A stretch of DNA of 64,000 bases from positions 186,001 through 250,000 of the forward strand of contig NZ_VUMI01000002.1 of NCBI RefSeq assembly GCF_009696275.1, in the 5' to 3' direction. Shown piece by piece: positions 18,501 to 27,112 of the stretch. Source of the DNA: Eisenbergiella porci. Lineage in GTDB: Bacteria > Bacillota > Clostridia > Lachnospirales > Lachnospiraceae. Each line of letters begins with the position of its first letter. The stretch's first letter is position 1. The notes beneath the pieces were generated by a model. That model was not told the origin of the DNA. It did no database searches and saw only the letters and a program-made list of their open reading frames with translations. The position numbers and the translations under genes were made by a program.

Positions 18501-18981
18501 GAAAATATCGGCTTTCCGGGGGAAATGGAAGGAAGCCCGCAGCTACGCGGATGAATCCATTGGCATTATCGAAAAGAAGTACGGTTCCCTGAAGGAATAT
18601 CTGTCGGCGAAAAAGTACAGGAATGCCAGACTGTTTGCGGTGGGAAAGCTGTTTTATTATTCCGGCAGGCTTACGGAAGCGGCGCAATGCTTCCATGCAA
18701 TGGCTCCCTGCATGAAGGCGCAGGAGCCGGAGGGGGAAGCGGCCGGATCTTACAGGGGAAGAATCTGCCAGCAATGTACTGAGCCTGCATGCTGGGAGTA
18801 TTATCAGGCGCTGGGAATGCTTGCGGAGGCGGCGGAGGATTATGATGCGGCCTGCGGCTATTACCGCACGGCATTTGAGATCGGAGGAAGAAACATCTGT
18901 ATTGAAAAGAGTCTGGAGGAGTGCACGAAGGCCGCCGGACGGGCGGGTAAGACAAAGATCAGGAAAGGGAAAAAAGAATGA
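15541..18981 (+). CDS. Large TPR protein with HPD-less J-like N-terminus, partner of HscC
   Basis: The 1146-residue soluble protein starts with a J-domain-like helical pair ([33 protein letters not shown], about 22-54, written here only as landmarks). The HPD tripeptide that activates Hsp70 is absent; TNPEDDPE stands in its place. The remainder is a chain of tetratricopeptide-type repeats (for example around 700-790, [24 protein letters not shown]). The final ATGA overlaps the start of an HscC-type Hsp70, so the two are made together. In E. coli hscC also lies beside J-protein genes. I infer a client-recruiting cochaperone; whether it can stimulate ATP hydrolysis without HPD is open. The start follows AGAGGTG. 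Confidence 0.72.
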   Translation: [1146 protein letters not shown]

Positions 18982-20678
18982 TTATAGGAATTGACCTGGG
19001 GACGACAAACAGCCTGGCCGCTTATTTTACGCAGGAGGGGCCGAAAATCATACCGAACCGTCTGGGACACCATCTTACGCCGTCCGTAGTGAGCATGGAT
19101 GAAGAAAATCAGATTTATGTGGGAAAGACCGCCAGGGAGAGAATGGCGCTCTATCCCGGCACTGCCGCCGAGGTTTTCAAGCGCAGCATGGGAACCGGCA
19201 GAAAATACCGGTTAGGGAAAAAGGAATTTTTGGCAGAGGAGCTTTCTTCCTTTGTCCTGCGTTCCCTGAAGGAGGATGCGGAAAGCTTTCTGGGCGAGGA
19301 GGCGACGGAAGCGGTAATCAGCGTGCCCGCCTATTTTAACGATTCCAGAAGAAAAGCGACCAAGCGCGCGGGAGAGCTGGCCGGGCTGAAGGTGGAGCGG
19401 ATTATCAGCGAACCCACCGCCGCAGCGATCGCCTATGGGCTGTATGAAAAAAAGGGAGCAAGCAAGTTCCTGGTATTTGATCTGGGCGGTGGCACCTTTG
19501 ACGTTTCCATCCTGGAAATGTACGACAACATCCTGGAGGTCCGCGCCGTGGCCGGGGACAATTTTCTGGGCGGGGAGGATTTTACCGAGGTCCTTTACCA
19601 GCTGTTTTTAAAACGCCGGGGGCTGGAGGAGGAAACGTTGAGCCTGAAAACGAGGCTTTACCTGAAAAAACAGGCGGAGCTGTGCAAGCTGGGTTTTTCG
19701 GAGGAACGCTCCAGCGTGATGCGCTGTGTGATGGATGGGGAGGAATGGGAGGAGACGTTTAAAATATCAGAGTACGAGGAAGCCTGCGCTCCGCTGTTTG
19801 AAAAAATACGCAAGCCCGTGAAACGGAGTCTTTCCGACGCCGGCATCCGTCTGTCCCAGATAGACGAGGTGGTGCTTGTGGGAGGCGCAACCAAACTGCC
19901 CATCGTGCGCCAGTTTATCGGCAGGCTGTTCCGCCGGGTGCCTGATACCCACATCAATCCCGATGAGGCTGTGGCGCTGGGAGCGGCGATCCAGGCTGCC
20001 ATGAAGGACAGAAACGACGCTATCCGCGAGGTGATCCTTACCGATGTCTGCTCCTTTACCCTGGGAACGGAGGTGGCGGTGAAGGAACGCATTTCCGGCC
20101 AGTATGAGAGCGGGCATTTCTGTCCTATCATTGAAAGGAACACGGTGATACCCGCCAGCAGGACGGAGCGTTTTTATACAATTTATGATGATCAGACCAA
20201 AATCAGCATCCCTGTCCTCCAGGGGGAGAGCCGCTTCGCCTCCAATAACCTGCTCCTTGGAAGGGTAGAGCTTGAGGTGCCCAAAAACAAGGCGGGAGAG
20301 GAAGCGATAGACATCACCTATACCTATGATATCAATTCCATCCTGGAGGTGGAGGCCACCGTGGTTTCCACCCAGGAGATGACGCGGAAAATCATCAAGG
20401 GTGAAGAGGTGCAGATGACGGATGAGGAAATCGAAGAACGGTTCCGGGAGCTTTCCTTCCTGAAAATCCATCCCCGTGATCAGGAGGAGAACAAGCTGCT
20501 TCTGCTGAAATGCGAACGGCTCTATGAGGAGAGCCTGGGCGACAAGCGCATGGCCATTGAGCTGGAGCTGAGAAAATTTGAGGCCGCTCTGGATACCAGG
20601 GACAATGGGAAAATTGAAACGGCAAGGGAGGAATTGAAGGAGGCGCTGAAGGAGTTGGATGAGTTCTGGGAGGACTGA
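18978..20678 (+). CDS. hscC: HscC-type Hsp70 chaperone
   Basis: The 566-residue protein has the full Hsp70 nucleotide domain: GIDLGTTNS (phosphate 1, residues 4-12), VISVPAYFNDSRRKAT, SEPTAAAIAYG, FDLGGGTFDVSI (phosphate 2) and VGGATKLP (adenosine motif). It is about 50-70 residues shorter than DnaK because the C-terminal lid is reduced. Details such as 'IIPNRLGHHLTPSVVSMDEENQI', 'ELSSFVLRSLKEDAE', 'EVILTDVCSFTLG' and 'FCPIIERNT' match HscC rather than DnaK. It overlaps the TPR/J-like gene by 4 bases. It probably handles a narrow set of clients chosen by that partner. Confidence 0.88.
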   Translation: MIIGIDLGTTNSLAAYFTQEGPKIIPNRLGHHLTPSVVSMDEENQIYVGKTARERMALYPGTAAEVFKRSMGTGRKYRLGKKEFLAEELSSFVLRSLKEDAESFLGEEATEAVISVPAYFNDSRRKATKRAGELAGLKVERIISEPTAAAIAYGLYEKKGASKFLVFDLGGGTFDVSILEMYDNILEVRAVAGDNFLGGEDFTEVLYQLFLKRRGLEEETLSLKTRLYLKKQAELCKLGFSEERSSVMRCVMDGEEWEETFKISEYEEACAPLFEKIRKPVKRSLSDAGIRLSQIDEVVLVGGATKLPIVRQFIGRLFRRVPDTHINPDEAVALGAAIQAAMKDRNDAIREVILTDVCSFTLGTEVAVKERISGQYESGHFCPIIERNTVIPASRTERFYTIYDDQTKISIPVLQGESRFASNNLLLGRVELEVPKNKAGEEAIDITYTYDINSILEVEATVVSTQEMTRKIIKGEEVQMTDEEIEERFRELSFLKIHPRDQEENKLLLLKCERLYEESLGDKRMAIELELRKFEAALDTRDNGKIETAREELKEALKELDEFWED

Positions 20679-20747
20679 GCTGGACAATGGCGGCAGGGAA
20701 ACACCTGAATTATATCGAATGGTTCCCTGTACCAACTTCGTATTGCG

Positions 20748-20865
20748 AATTCTGAAAAAGTAGTAAAATATTTTCAATTTTTTGTTTAGAAGGCGGAGAA
20801 GTTTATAAACCGTGCATTTTAATCAGCTGCATTATTGATTCGTGTATACTTCTGTTTTCAGAATT
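20748..20865. repeat. 11-bp inverted repeat pair
   Basis: AATTCTGAAAA (20748-20758) and TTTTCAGAATT (20855-20865) face each other about 96 nt apart in the non-coding gap after hscC, just before a decayed gene. It could be a remnant of a small mobile element; chance is not excluded. Confidence 0.35.
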
Positions 20866-20943
20866 GCGTAAAGCCGGGAATCAGGGCATACTTTTAATTG
20901 GAGAGTAAAGAGAAGCACTGTTCGCTGGTGGAAAGGAACTGTT

Positions 20944-22310
20944 ATGGAAAGAAGGCTGCCTATCGGAATTGAAGATTTTAAAGAGATGATAGAAAATGAC
21001 TATTCTATGTTGATAAATCCGGATTCGTGAAGGAACTTCTGGATAACAGAAGCGAAGTTAGTCTGTTTATGCGTCCTCACAGATTTGGCAAAACCTTAAG
21101 CCTTAGTATGTTAAAATATTACTTTGAAAAGGCTTATGATGAAAATGGCATCGAAACAGATAACAGCAGTCTGTTTGAAGGCTTACGGATTATGGAAGCA
21201 GGTGAGCTGTATACAAAACATATGGGGCAGTATCCGGTGATAAGTTTTTCTTTAAAATCTGCCAAACAGCCGATGCAAACCTGGAATTTGCAGTAGTGAC
21301 AGGCTGTTTAAGAATTTCCAAAGAGAGTATTTTTACAGGATTTAATAATCTGAAAATGGTATCGCTCCTTGATGTAGACTATTCCGAGCAGTTTGGGTTA
21401 ACCCAGGCAGAAGTGGACAGGATGCTTCAGTATTATGGTATTACAGGACGTGAGGAGGAAGGAAAAGCCTGGTATGACGGTTATCAGTTTGGGAAGACAG
21501 AGGTTTATAATCCCTGGAGCATACTGATGTATGTAGATAAGCTGAGGCTGGACAGGATGCAATTCCCAGGCCGTACTGGGCAAACACCTTATCGAACAGT
21601 ATCATCCGGGAGTTGGTGGAACGCGCTGACAGCAGTGTAAAGCAGGAGATGGAGACGCTGATAGAGGGAGGTACCATTGAAAAGCCGGTACATGAGGATA
21701 TCACTTATGAGGACATTTACCTGACGGCGGATAATCTCTGGAATTTTCTTTTTTTCACAGGATACCTGAAAAAAGTAGAGGAACGTCTGGAGGATGTAAC
21801 TGCCTATCTGACGCTGGCGATTCCCAATATGGAAGTGAAATATATATACCAGAATACGATTCTGGAATGGTTCGATAGAAAGATCCGTCACAAGGATTTG
21901 ACCGGGATTTACAGTGCGCTGCTGAAGAAGGACACACAGCTGCTGGAAAGGGAGATTTCGGTAAACCTGATGGAGACAATCAGCTTTTACGATTACCGTG
22001 AGAAATATTACCATAGCTTTCTGGGGGCCTTCTTAAAATGATGGACGGCTATACCATCAAGTCCAACCGGGAAAGCGGACTGGGAAGAAGCGTCCTTCAG
22101 CTTTTGTCTGCCCCTTATGACGGGATTGCCATTATCATGGAGCTTAAGGTGGCGGATACCTATGCGCAGCTGGTGGAAAAGGCGGAGGAAGCGCTTATAC
22201 AGATAGAAGAGAAGCAATATGATGCTGAACTAAGGTTGGAAGGCTACCATATTTTTATTAAATATGGGATTTCCTTTTATAAGAAGCTCTGTAAAGTGAT
22301 GTGCAGATAA
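20944..22310 (+). pseudogene. Decayed AAA-ATPase-like / PD-(D/E)XK family gene
   Basis: Pieces in several frames align with one family of about 510-560 residues (AAA-ATPase-like N-terminus with a nuclease-like C-terminus). MERRLPIGIEDFKEMI starts at 20944, then a frameshift near 21005 breaks YVDKSGFVKELLDN. Next comes RPHRFGKTLSLSMLKYYF, a Walker-A-like region. After SAKQP the frame breaks near 21275 and about 150 residues are missing before LEFAVVTGCLRISKESIF. Further shifts occur near 21570 and 22030. The C-terminal part DGIAIIMELKVAD with a final IFIKYGISFYKK is the nuclease-like core. At least four disabling changes plus a deletion make this a true pseudogene. Genes of this family are often multicopy and mobile in gut Firmicutes. 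Confidence 0.85.
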
Positions 22311-22394
22311 AAGATAAAAGAAACATAACTGTTAGTCAGGCCAACGCATTTAGCTGCGCAGTCCAGACAGTTATGAACCCATATAAAAAGACAC

Positions 22395-22440
22395 AATCCC
22401 GGTCCCGCAGCAACAGGCGGACCGGGATTATTTTAAATTT
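22395..22440. terminator. Bidirectional terminator between the decayed gene and the PF13303 gene
   Basis: Stem AATCCCGGTCC (22395-22405) with GGACCGGGATT (22419-22429), followed by ATTTTAAATTTTT on the + strand and by a U-rich stretch on the - strand. Confidence 0.8.
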
Positions 22441-22544
22441 TTCAGATTTATTGCCGTGGGCAAAGAGCCGGGCGGCTATGCCAGCATTGGGGATTTGGCC
22501 TTCGCGGCAGTGGGGCAGATTTCCGGTCTGCCATTTTGCTGAAA

Positions 22545-23612
22545 TCAGATATCCAGCTTCATATCCCCAAGCTTAATCCATCCCTTTTTCCGCATCAGCT
22601 CAGAAAACAGCAACGCCAGAATGGCAGGGGCAGCCACATGCATCAGCAGGATCTGGAGAAGTACCAGGGCGGCGCCCATCCCTTCACCGGTCATGGTCTG
22701 GAACGCCATGATCTGTCCAACAAGGCCGCAGGTCCCCATACCGCTTCCGGTGGCATTGTTGGTCATGCCGAGTACGCAGGTGGAAATCGGCCCCAGGATG
22801 GCGCTGGCCAGAATGGCGGGAAGCCAGATCACAGGCTTGCGGATGATGTTTGGCATCTGGAGCATGGAGGTGCCCAGCCCCTGCGCCACCAGCCCGCCCG
22901 TTTTATTTTCACGGAAGGATGCGACGGCGAAGCCGACCATATTGGCCGCACAGCCCACGGCTGCGGCCCCCGCGGCAATTCCGCTTAAGTTCAGCGATAC
23001 GCCGATGGCGGCGGAGCTGATAGGAAGCGTCAGGGCAATGCCCATCAGGACGGAAACGATGATGCCTGCCCAGAAGGGCTGCTGTACGGCGCCCCAGTTG
23101 ATCAGTTCGCCCACCTTGGTCATAAATGCGGCGATGGGAACGCCGATGGAAAGACCGACAACAGAGCCTACGGTAATCGTGGTAATGGGTGTTACAAGGA
23201 TATCGACCTTTGTTTTCCCGGCCACCAGCCCGCCGATTTCCACGGCCAGGTAAGCGGCGACAAAAGCGCCCAGCGGTTCCCCCACGCCTGCCAGGGTAAA
23301 AATGCCCTCCGACAGAATAGTGCCGCCAATGATGGTCTTGGCATATGCGCCGATCATGCCTGCGGCAGCGGCGGATACGGTCACAAGAGGCGGCTCCTTG
23401 AATTTGCTGGCGACACCGATGCCGATTCCCGCGCCGGTGAGCTTTTTGGCTACGGTGGCAACGACGATGATATAAGCGCCGATGGTGCCGCCGATGAGGT
23501 TGCCCACCTGTTCCAGGATGGTGCCTACCAGAAGCGTGGCAAACAGTCCCTGTGCCATGCCGGAAAGGCCGTCAATAAAAATCCGGTTGCAGAGTTTCTT
23601 TACTTTTTCCAT
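22545..23612 (-). CDS. PF13303-type 'PTS EIIC-2' membrane transporter
   Basis: A 355-residue, very hydrophobic and Gly/Ala-rich protein with about ten membrane segments. The N-terminus KVKKLCNRIFIDGLSGMAQG and later TNNATGSGMGTCGLVGQ are typical of the PTS_EIIC_2 family (PF13303), whose members occur without EIIA/EIIB and whose substrates are mostly unknown. I chose the ATG at 23612 because AGAGGGG sits 9 nt before it; the ATG at 23621 touches that site. It lies downstream of niaR on the same strand behind an operator-like repeat, so a niacin- or NAD-precursor-linked transport role is a plausible inference. Confidence 0.75.
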   Translation of the reverse strand: MEKVKKLCNRIFIDGLSGMAQGLFATLLVGTILEQVGNLIGGTIGAYIIVVATVAKKLTGAGIGIGVASKFKEPPLVTVSAAAAGMIGAYAKTIIGGTILSEGIFTLAGVGEPLGAFVAAYLAVEIGGLVAGKTKVDILVTPITTITVGSVVGLSIGVPIAAFMTKVGELINWGAVQQPFWAGIIVSVLMGIALTLPISSAAIGVSLNLSGIAAGAAAVGCAANMVGFAVASFRENKTGGLVAQGLGTSMLQMPNIIRKPVIWLPAILASAILGPISTCVLGMTNNATGSGMGTCGLVGQIMAFQTMTGEGMGAALVLLQILLMHVAAPAILALLFSELMRKKGWIKLGDMKLDI

Positions 23613-23764
23613 ATTCTTCATCCCCTCTGATGCCCTGGCGGGCATATTTATGCAAGTCAGGCGGCAGGATATGTTTTGCAGCAGTCCGGTTATCTGAACG
23701 GTTACTGCTTTTTTGCAGAGAATACTGCAGAAAAAATGCCACGGCATAAATTGTTCCCTATGCC

Positions 23765-23807
23765 GTGACAATTGCATTTACATATGTGTTTACATGTGTC
23801 TTGTCAC
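23765..23807. promoter_or_regulatory. Operator-like repeat cluster between niaR and the PF13303 gene
   Basis: Two adjacent 12-bp direct repeats, TTTACATATGTG (23777-23788) and TTTACATGTGTC (23789-23800), are framed by the inverted repeat GTGACAA (23765-23771) / TTGTCAC (23801-23807). This lies about 150 bp before the transporter start and just after the niaR stop. It is a strong candidate binding site for the adjacent NiaR repressor. Confidence 0.5.
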
Positions 23808-23828
23808 CTTGAGGTATAAAATAGCACA

Positions 23829-24347
23829 TCAGGGTGCCGAAAGCAAGTATTTTTTTTCGGCAAGGGCTTTTTCGATGGAATCCAGGACCTCCTCGCTTTC
23901 CGCCTCCACCGTATGGTAATGGATGTCATCGGTAAGCTCCTTTAAAGGCTTGGTCTGTTTGGTTGCGATTTTCCGTACGAATTCCTGCACATCCCTGCGG
24001 CTGGAAATAATCAGGTTCACTGTAATGGTGCCGTAAATGGGATGGGTGATGATCACGTCAAGCACCTTGCCGCCCAGATCCACAATGGTATTCAGTTCAT
24101 CCGCAATCTGCTGTGTGGAGTGGGACACCATAAAACAGCGGTTGCAATGGGCGCCGGCGGGATTATAGAGCAGATATCCCCTGGCGGTGGAAAGAATATC
24201 GCGGTTGGTCGCCCGCAGGAGCGCGATATCCTGGACGATGACCTGGCGGCTCACTCCCAGCCTGCGGGCCAGTGCGGATCCTGACAAAGGCTCCCGGGCA
24301 TCTCCCAGCATTTGAAGCAGGGCTTCCCTGCGCTGTTCTCCATCCAT
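23829..24347 (-). CDS. niaR: NiaR-type niacin-responsive repressor (HTH + 3H domain)
   Basis: The 172-residue protein has an N-terminal HTH_11 (about 5-60; LSGSALARRLGVSRQVIVQDI) and a C-terminal 3H domain with the metal-binding histidines (H76 in SHST, H143 and H145 in DIHYH). This matches NiaR/YrxA, which represses niacin uptake and NAD synthesis genes when nicotinate is plentiful. The start follows CAGGAGG with 7 nt spacing. The next gene downstream on the same strand is a PF13303 transporter, and no known nad genes are in view. Confidence 0.88.
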   Translation of the reverse strand: MDGEQRREALLQMLGDAREPLSGSALARRLGVSRQVIVQDIALLRATNRDILSTARGYLLYNPAGAHCNRCFMVSHSTQQIADELNTIVDLGGKVLDVIITHPIYGTITVNLIISSRRDVQEFVRKIATKQTKPLKELTDDIHYHTVEAESEEVLDSIEKALAEKKYLLSAP

Positions 24348-24621
24348 GTGATTACCTCCTGAAAAATATTTCAACTGGCCGGTTGGCTGGATCCGTGCCG
24401 TATTTATCTGTAAACGGGCAGGAAAACGGCCATTATCAACCGGTATCAGGCGGTTTTATTTTAGCACAGGGAGGGCGCGGGTGCAAGGCGGGGATGCCGG
24501 GACATGGACGTAACGCCGCTTGCGGAACAGCCTCAGGCGGAATTAGGCGGCCCCGGTGTATGTGCAAACAGGCCTGGATGTGGTAAAATAAGGAAAAAGT
24601 TACAAAAGGGGCTTTCAGAAA

Positions 24622-26349
24622 ATGTTTCAGTACATAACGGATAAAATCAGGGGAAGGCGGAAACGGCTGCTCCATGATTATATTGCTATTTTTATCATTA
24701 TGGGGATGGTGCTGCTGCTGTCCTTTCTGATCATCGGGTATATTGCCAATTCCACAACAATGGAACAGTCCAGGAATTCCTCAAGGGTCATTTACAAACA
24801 GGCCAGGGAGCAGCTGGAGCAGGTCGAAGAGGATCTTCAGAACATGTACATGAATGTGGTAAAAAATGATTCCGTGCTTGCCTTTCTGGAAGCTGCGGAC
24901 AGCTATGAACGCTGGGAAATGCTGGAGAGCGTCCAGGGGATGGTTGGAATGAACCGGAGAATCAACCGGAACCTGGAAAACATCATTTTTTATGATGAGG
25001 ATGGAAACCTGATTTTTGCGTTGGGAAATGTTTTCCTGGACAAGCCGGAGCTAGAACTGAATGAAATGCTGAATTTTTCAGGCAGAATGTGGGATGGAGC
25101 TACGAAACAGGCATGTTTTGAGGTGGGGCTTCCCATCTATAAGGAGGAGACGGACGGCTATACACTGCTGGGAAGCGCTTACCTTTTATTCAATGTGGGA
25201 AATCTGCAGGAAATCATGGATCGGGCGCTGTTAAACCGGGATTCGGCCATTGCGATTGTGGACGGCAATGGAAGGGCCATTGTCAAAGCCGGGCAGTGGG
25301 AAGATTATTACGGGGATTTTGAGACGGCGCTGGAGGATAAAAAAAGGCTTGTTTACGCGGATTACATAGGCACGACGGGCTGGCGGATTGTGAATGTGAT
25401 CCCCAAGAAAGCGCTGCTTACCGGGGCGGAGCAGATGAGAAATATTACTTATGTGACCTTTTTGGCGGTGGTTTCCATGATGATTTTCCTGTGCGCCATG
25501 CTGTATAAGCGGATCATTTATCCCATTTCCCGCCAGACGGCATTTATGGCGGGCTTTACGGAGGATACCCATCAGCGTATTGAGGTGCTGGAGGAGAATG
25601 AAATCGGGGAAATGGCCCATAAGATGAACCAGATGCTGGATGATATCGAAAAGCTCAACGGGGAAATTATCGAATCCAACCGGAAATATCTGGAGATGGA
25701 GTATGCAAAAAAACAGACGGAAATGATTGCATATCGGAGCCAGATCAATCCCCATTTCCTGTACAATACCTTTAACTGTATCCGGGGAATGGCGCTATAT
25801 CACGGGGAAAAGGAAATCGCAGAACTGACAATGGCGCTGTCCAGCTTTTTCCGGTACAGCGTACAGGGAGAGGAAACAGTAACCGTGCGGGAGGCGTTGG
25901 AAAATCTGCAGCGTTATGCCAGAATCATCCAGTACCGCTTCAACGGAAAACACAGGGTGGAGGTGGAAGCCTCCCGGGAAGTCTATCTGGTCAAAATTCC
26001 CAAAATGCTGCTTCAGCCGTTGGTGGAAAATGCGGTGCTCCACGGCCTGGAAACGAAGGTGGACGGGGGCGTGGTGCACGTTGCCGTGAGCGGGACGGAA
26101 CAGAAAATCGTGGCAGTGGTAAAGGATAACGGCCAGGGCTTTCCGGAGGAGACGCTTGTACAGCTGCGCCAGGCCATGGAATGCTACGACAGGGAAGGTA
26201 CGATTCCTGATGACGGTCACGGAATCGGATTCCTGAATGTATACAGGCGGCTGCGGCTTTTTTACGGGACGGCGGCTGAATTTACGGTGGAAAGCAGGGC
26301 CGGGGAAGGCACGGAAATTACAATGGTTTTGCCGGCGGGAGGTAGATAG
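24622..26349 (+). CDS. YesM-type sensor histidine kinase
   Basis: The 575-residue membrane kinase has two membrane helices (about 19-41 and 277-296) around an extracellular sensor, a HAMP segment (about 297-350), a His-kinase domain with the phospho-acceptor in QINPHFLYNT (His378) and a HATPase (VENAVLHGLE; DNGQGFPEE; GHGIGFLNVYRRL). It is followed 2 bp later by its AraC-type response regulator. Such pairs sense oligosaccharides or their binding proteins and switch on the adjacent ABC importer, here the genes at 27772-31460. Confidence 0.9.
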   Translation: MFQYITDKIRGRRKRLLHDYIAIFIIMGMVLLLSFLIIGYIANSTTMEQSRNSSRVIYKQAREQLEQVEEDLQNMYMNVVKNDSVLAFLEAADSYERWEMLESVQGMVGMNRRINRNLENIIFYDEDGNLIFALGNVFLDKPELELNEMLNFSGRMWDGATKQACFEVGLPIYKEETDGYTLLGSAYLLFNVGNLQEIMDRALLNRDSAIAIVDGNGRAIVKAGQWEDYYGDFETALEDKKRLVYADYIGTTGWRIVNVIPKKALLTGAEQMRNITYVTFLAVVSMMIFLCAMLYKRIIYPISRQTAFMAGFTEDTHQRIEVLEENEIGEMAHKMNQMLDDIEKLNGEIIESNRKYLEMEYAKKQTEMIAYRSQINPHFLYNTFNCIRGMALYHGEKEIAELTMALSSFFRYSVQGEETVTVREALENLQRYARIIQYRFNGKHRVEVEASREVYLVKIPKMLLQPLVENAVLHGLETKVDGGVVHVAVSGTEQKIVAVVKDNGQGFPEETLVQLRQAMECYDREGTIPDDGHGIGFLNVYRRLRLFYGTAAEFTVESRAGEGTEITMVLPAGGR

Positions 26350-26351
26350 AG

Positions 26352-27104
26352 ATGTATCATGTTTTTTTAGCGGATGATGAACCCTGGGCGCTGATGACGC
26401 TGCAGAATCTGATTGACTGGAGTGATTACGGCTTTGCCGTCAGCGGGGAAGCCGAGGACGGGGAGCAGGCTTTGGAACGGATTATCAGAACCAATCCGGA
26501 TCTGATCATTTCGGATATCCGTATGCCGGGAATGGACGGGCTGTCACTATTGCAGACTATCAGGGACAGAGGGCTGAGGGCGGAGGTGCTTCTGGTGAGC
26601 GGCTATACGGATTTCGAATATGCCAGGAAGGCCCTGCAGTACGGCTGCGCCGGATATCTGGTAAAGCCGGTGGAGGAGCAGGAGCTGATAGAATATCTGT
26701 CCAAGGTGAAGGGCATACTGGACGGGAAAAATTCAGGGGGGGGGGTAAAACTTTCCGGAGAAAATGAGGATGAGGGCTACCAGTCGGAAAAAATCCAGGT
26801 GCAGAATATGGTAAAATATATCCAGGAGCATTTTGGAGAGGGACTGACGCTTGCCACCCTTGCCGGTGAGTTTAAAATGAGTGAAAGCTACATCAGCAGT
26901 CTCATAAAGAAGAGAACCGGAAAAGGCTTTGGGGAACATCTGATGGAGGTAAGGATTCAGAAGGCCCAGGAATACCTGCGCACTACCAATGACAGCATTG
27001 AGGCCATTGCGGAAAGAGTGGGCTATCCGGACTATTTTTATTTTACCAAGGTCTACAAAAAGGCCACGGGGATTAGCCCCGCAGCCTACAGGCGCCAGTT
27101 GTAG
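26352..27104 (+). CDS. YesN-type response regulator (receiver + AraC HTH) with internal G10 tract
   Basis: The 250-residue protein has a receiver domain (D8, D9, phospho-acceptor Asp55 in SDIRMPG, Lys in LVKPV) and an AraC double HTH (about 150-250; MSESYISSLIKKRTGKGF and ISPAAYRRQ). It is shorter than many YesN proteins, which carry an extra central region. The linker at about residues 128-133 is encoded by a run of ten G (26736-26745, reading SGGGV). One added or lost G would cut off the DNA-binding half. The likely target is the uptake and GH51 operon downstream. Confidence 0.9.
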   Translation: MYHVFLADDEPWALMTLQNLIDWSDYGFAVSGEAEDGEQALERIIRTNPDLIISDIRMPGMDGLSLLQTIRDRGLRAEVLLVSGYTDFEYARKALQYGCAGYLVKPVEEQELIEYLSKVKGILDGKNSGGGVKLSGENEDEGYQSEKIQVQNMVKYIQEHFGEGLTLATLAGEFKMSESYISSLIKKRTGKGFGEHLMEVRIQKAQEYLRTTNDSIEAIAERVGYPDYFYFTKVYKKATGISPAAYRRQL

Positions 27105-27112
27105 GGGGGAGC

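Noticed and set aside
22621-23253. 210-codon + strand frame
   Set aside because: It is antisense to the PF13303 transporter, which has helices, a ribosome site and family motifs.
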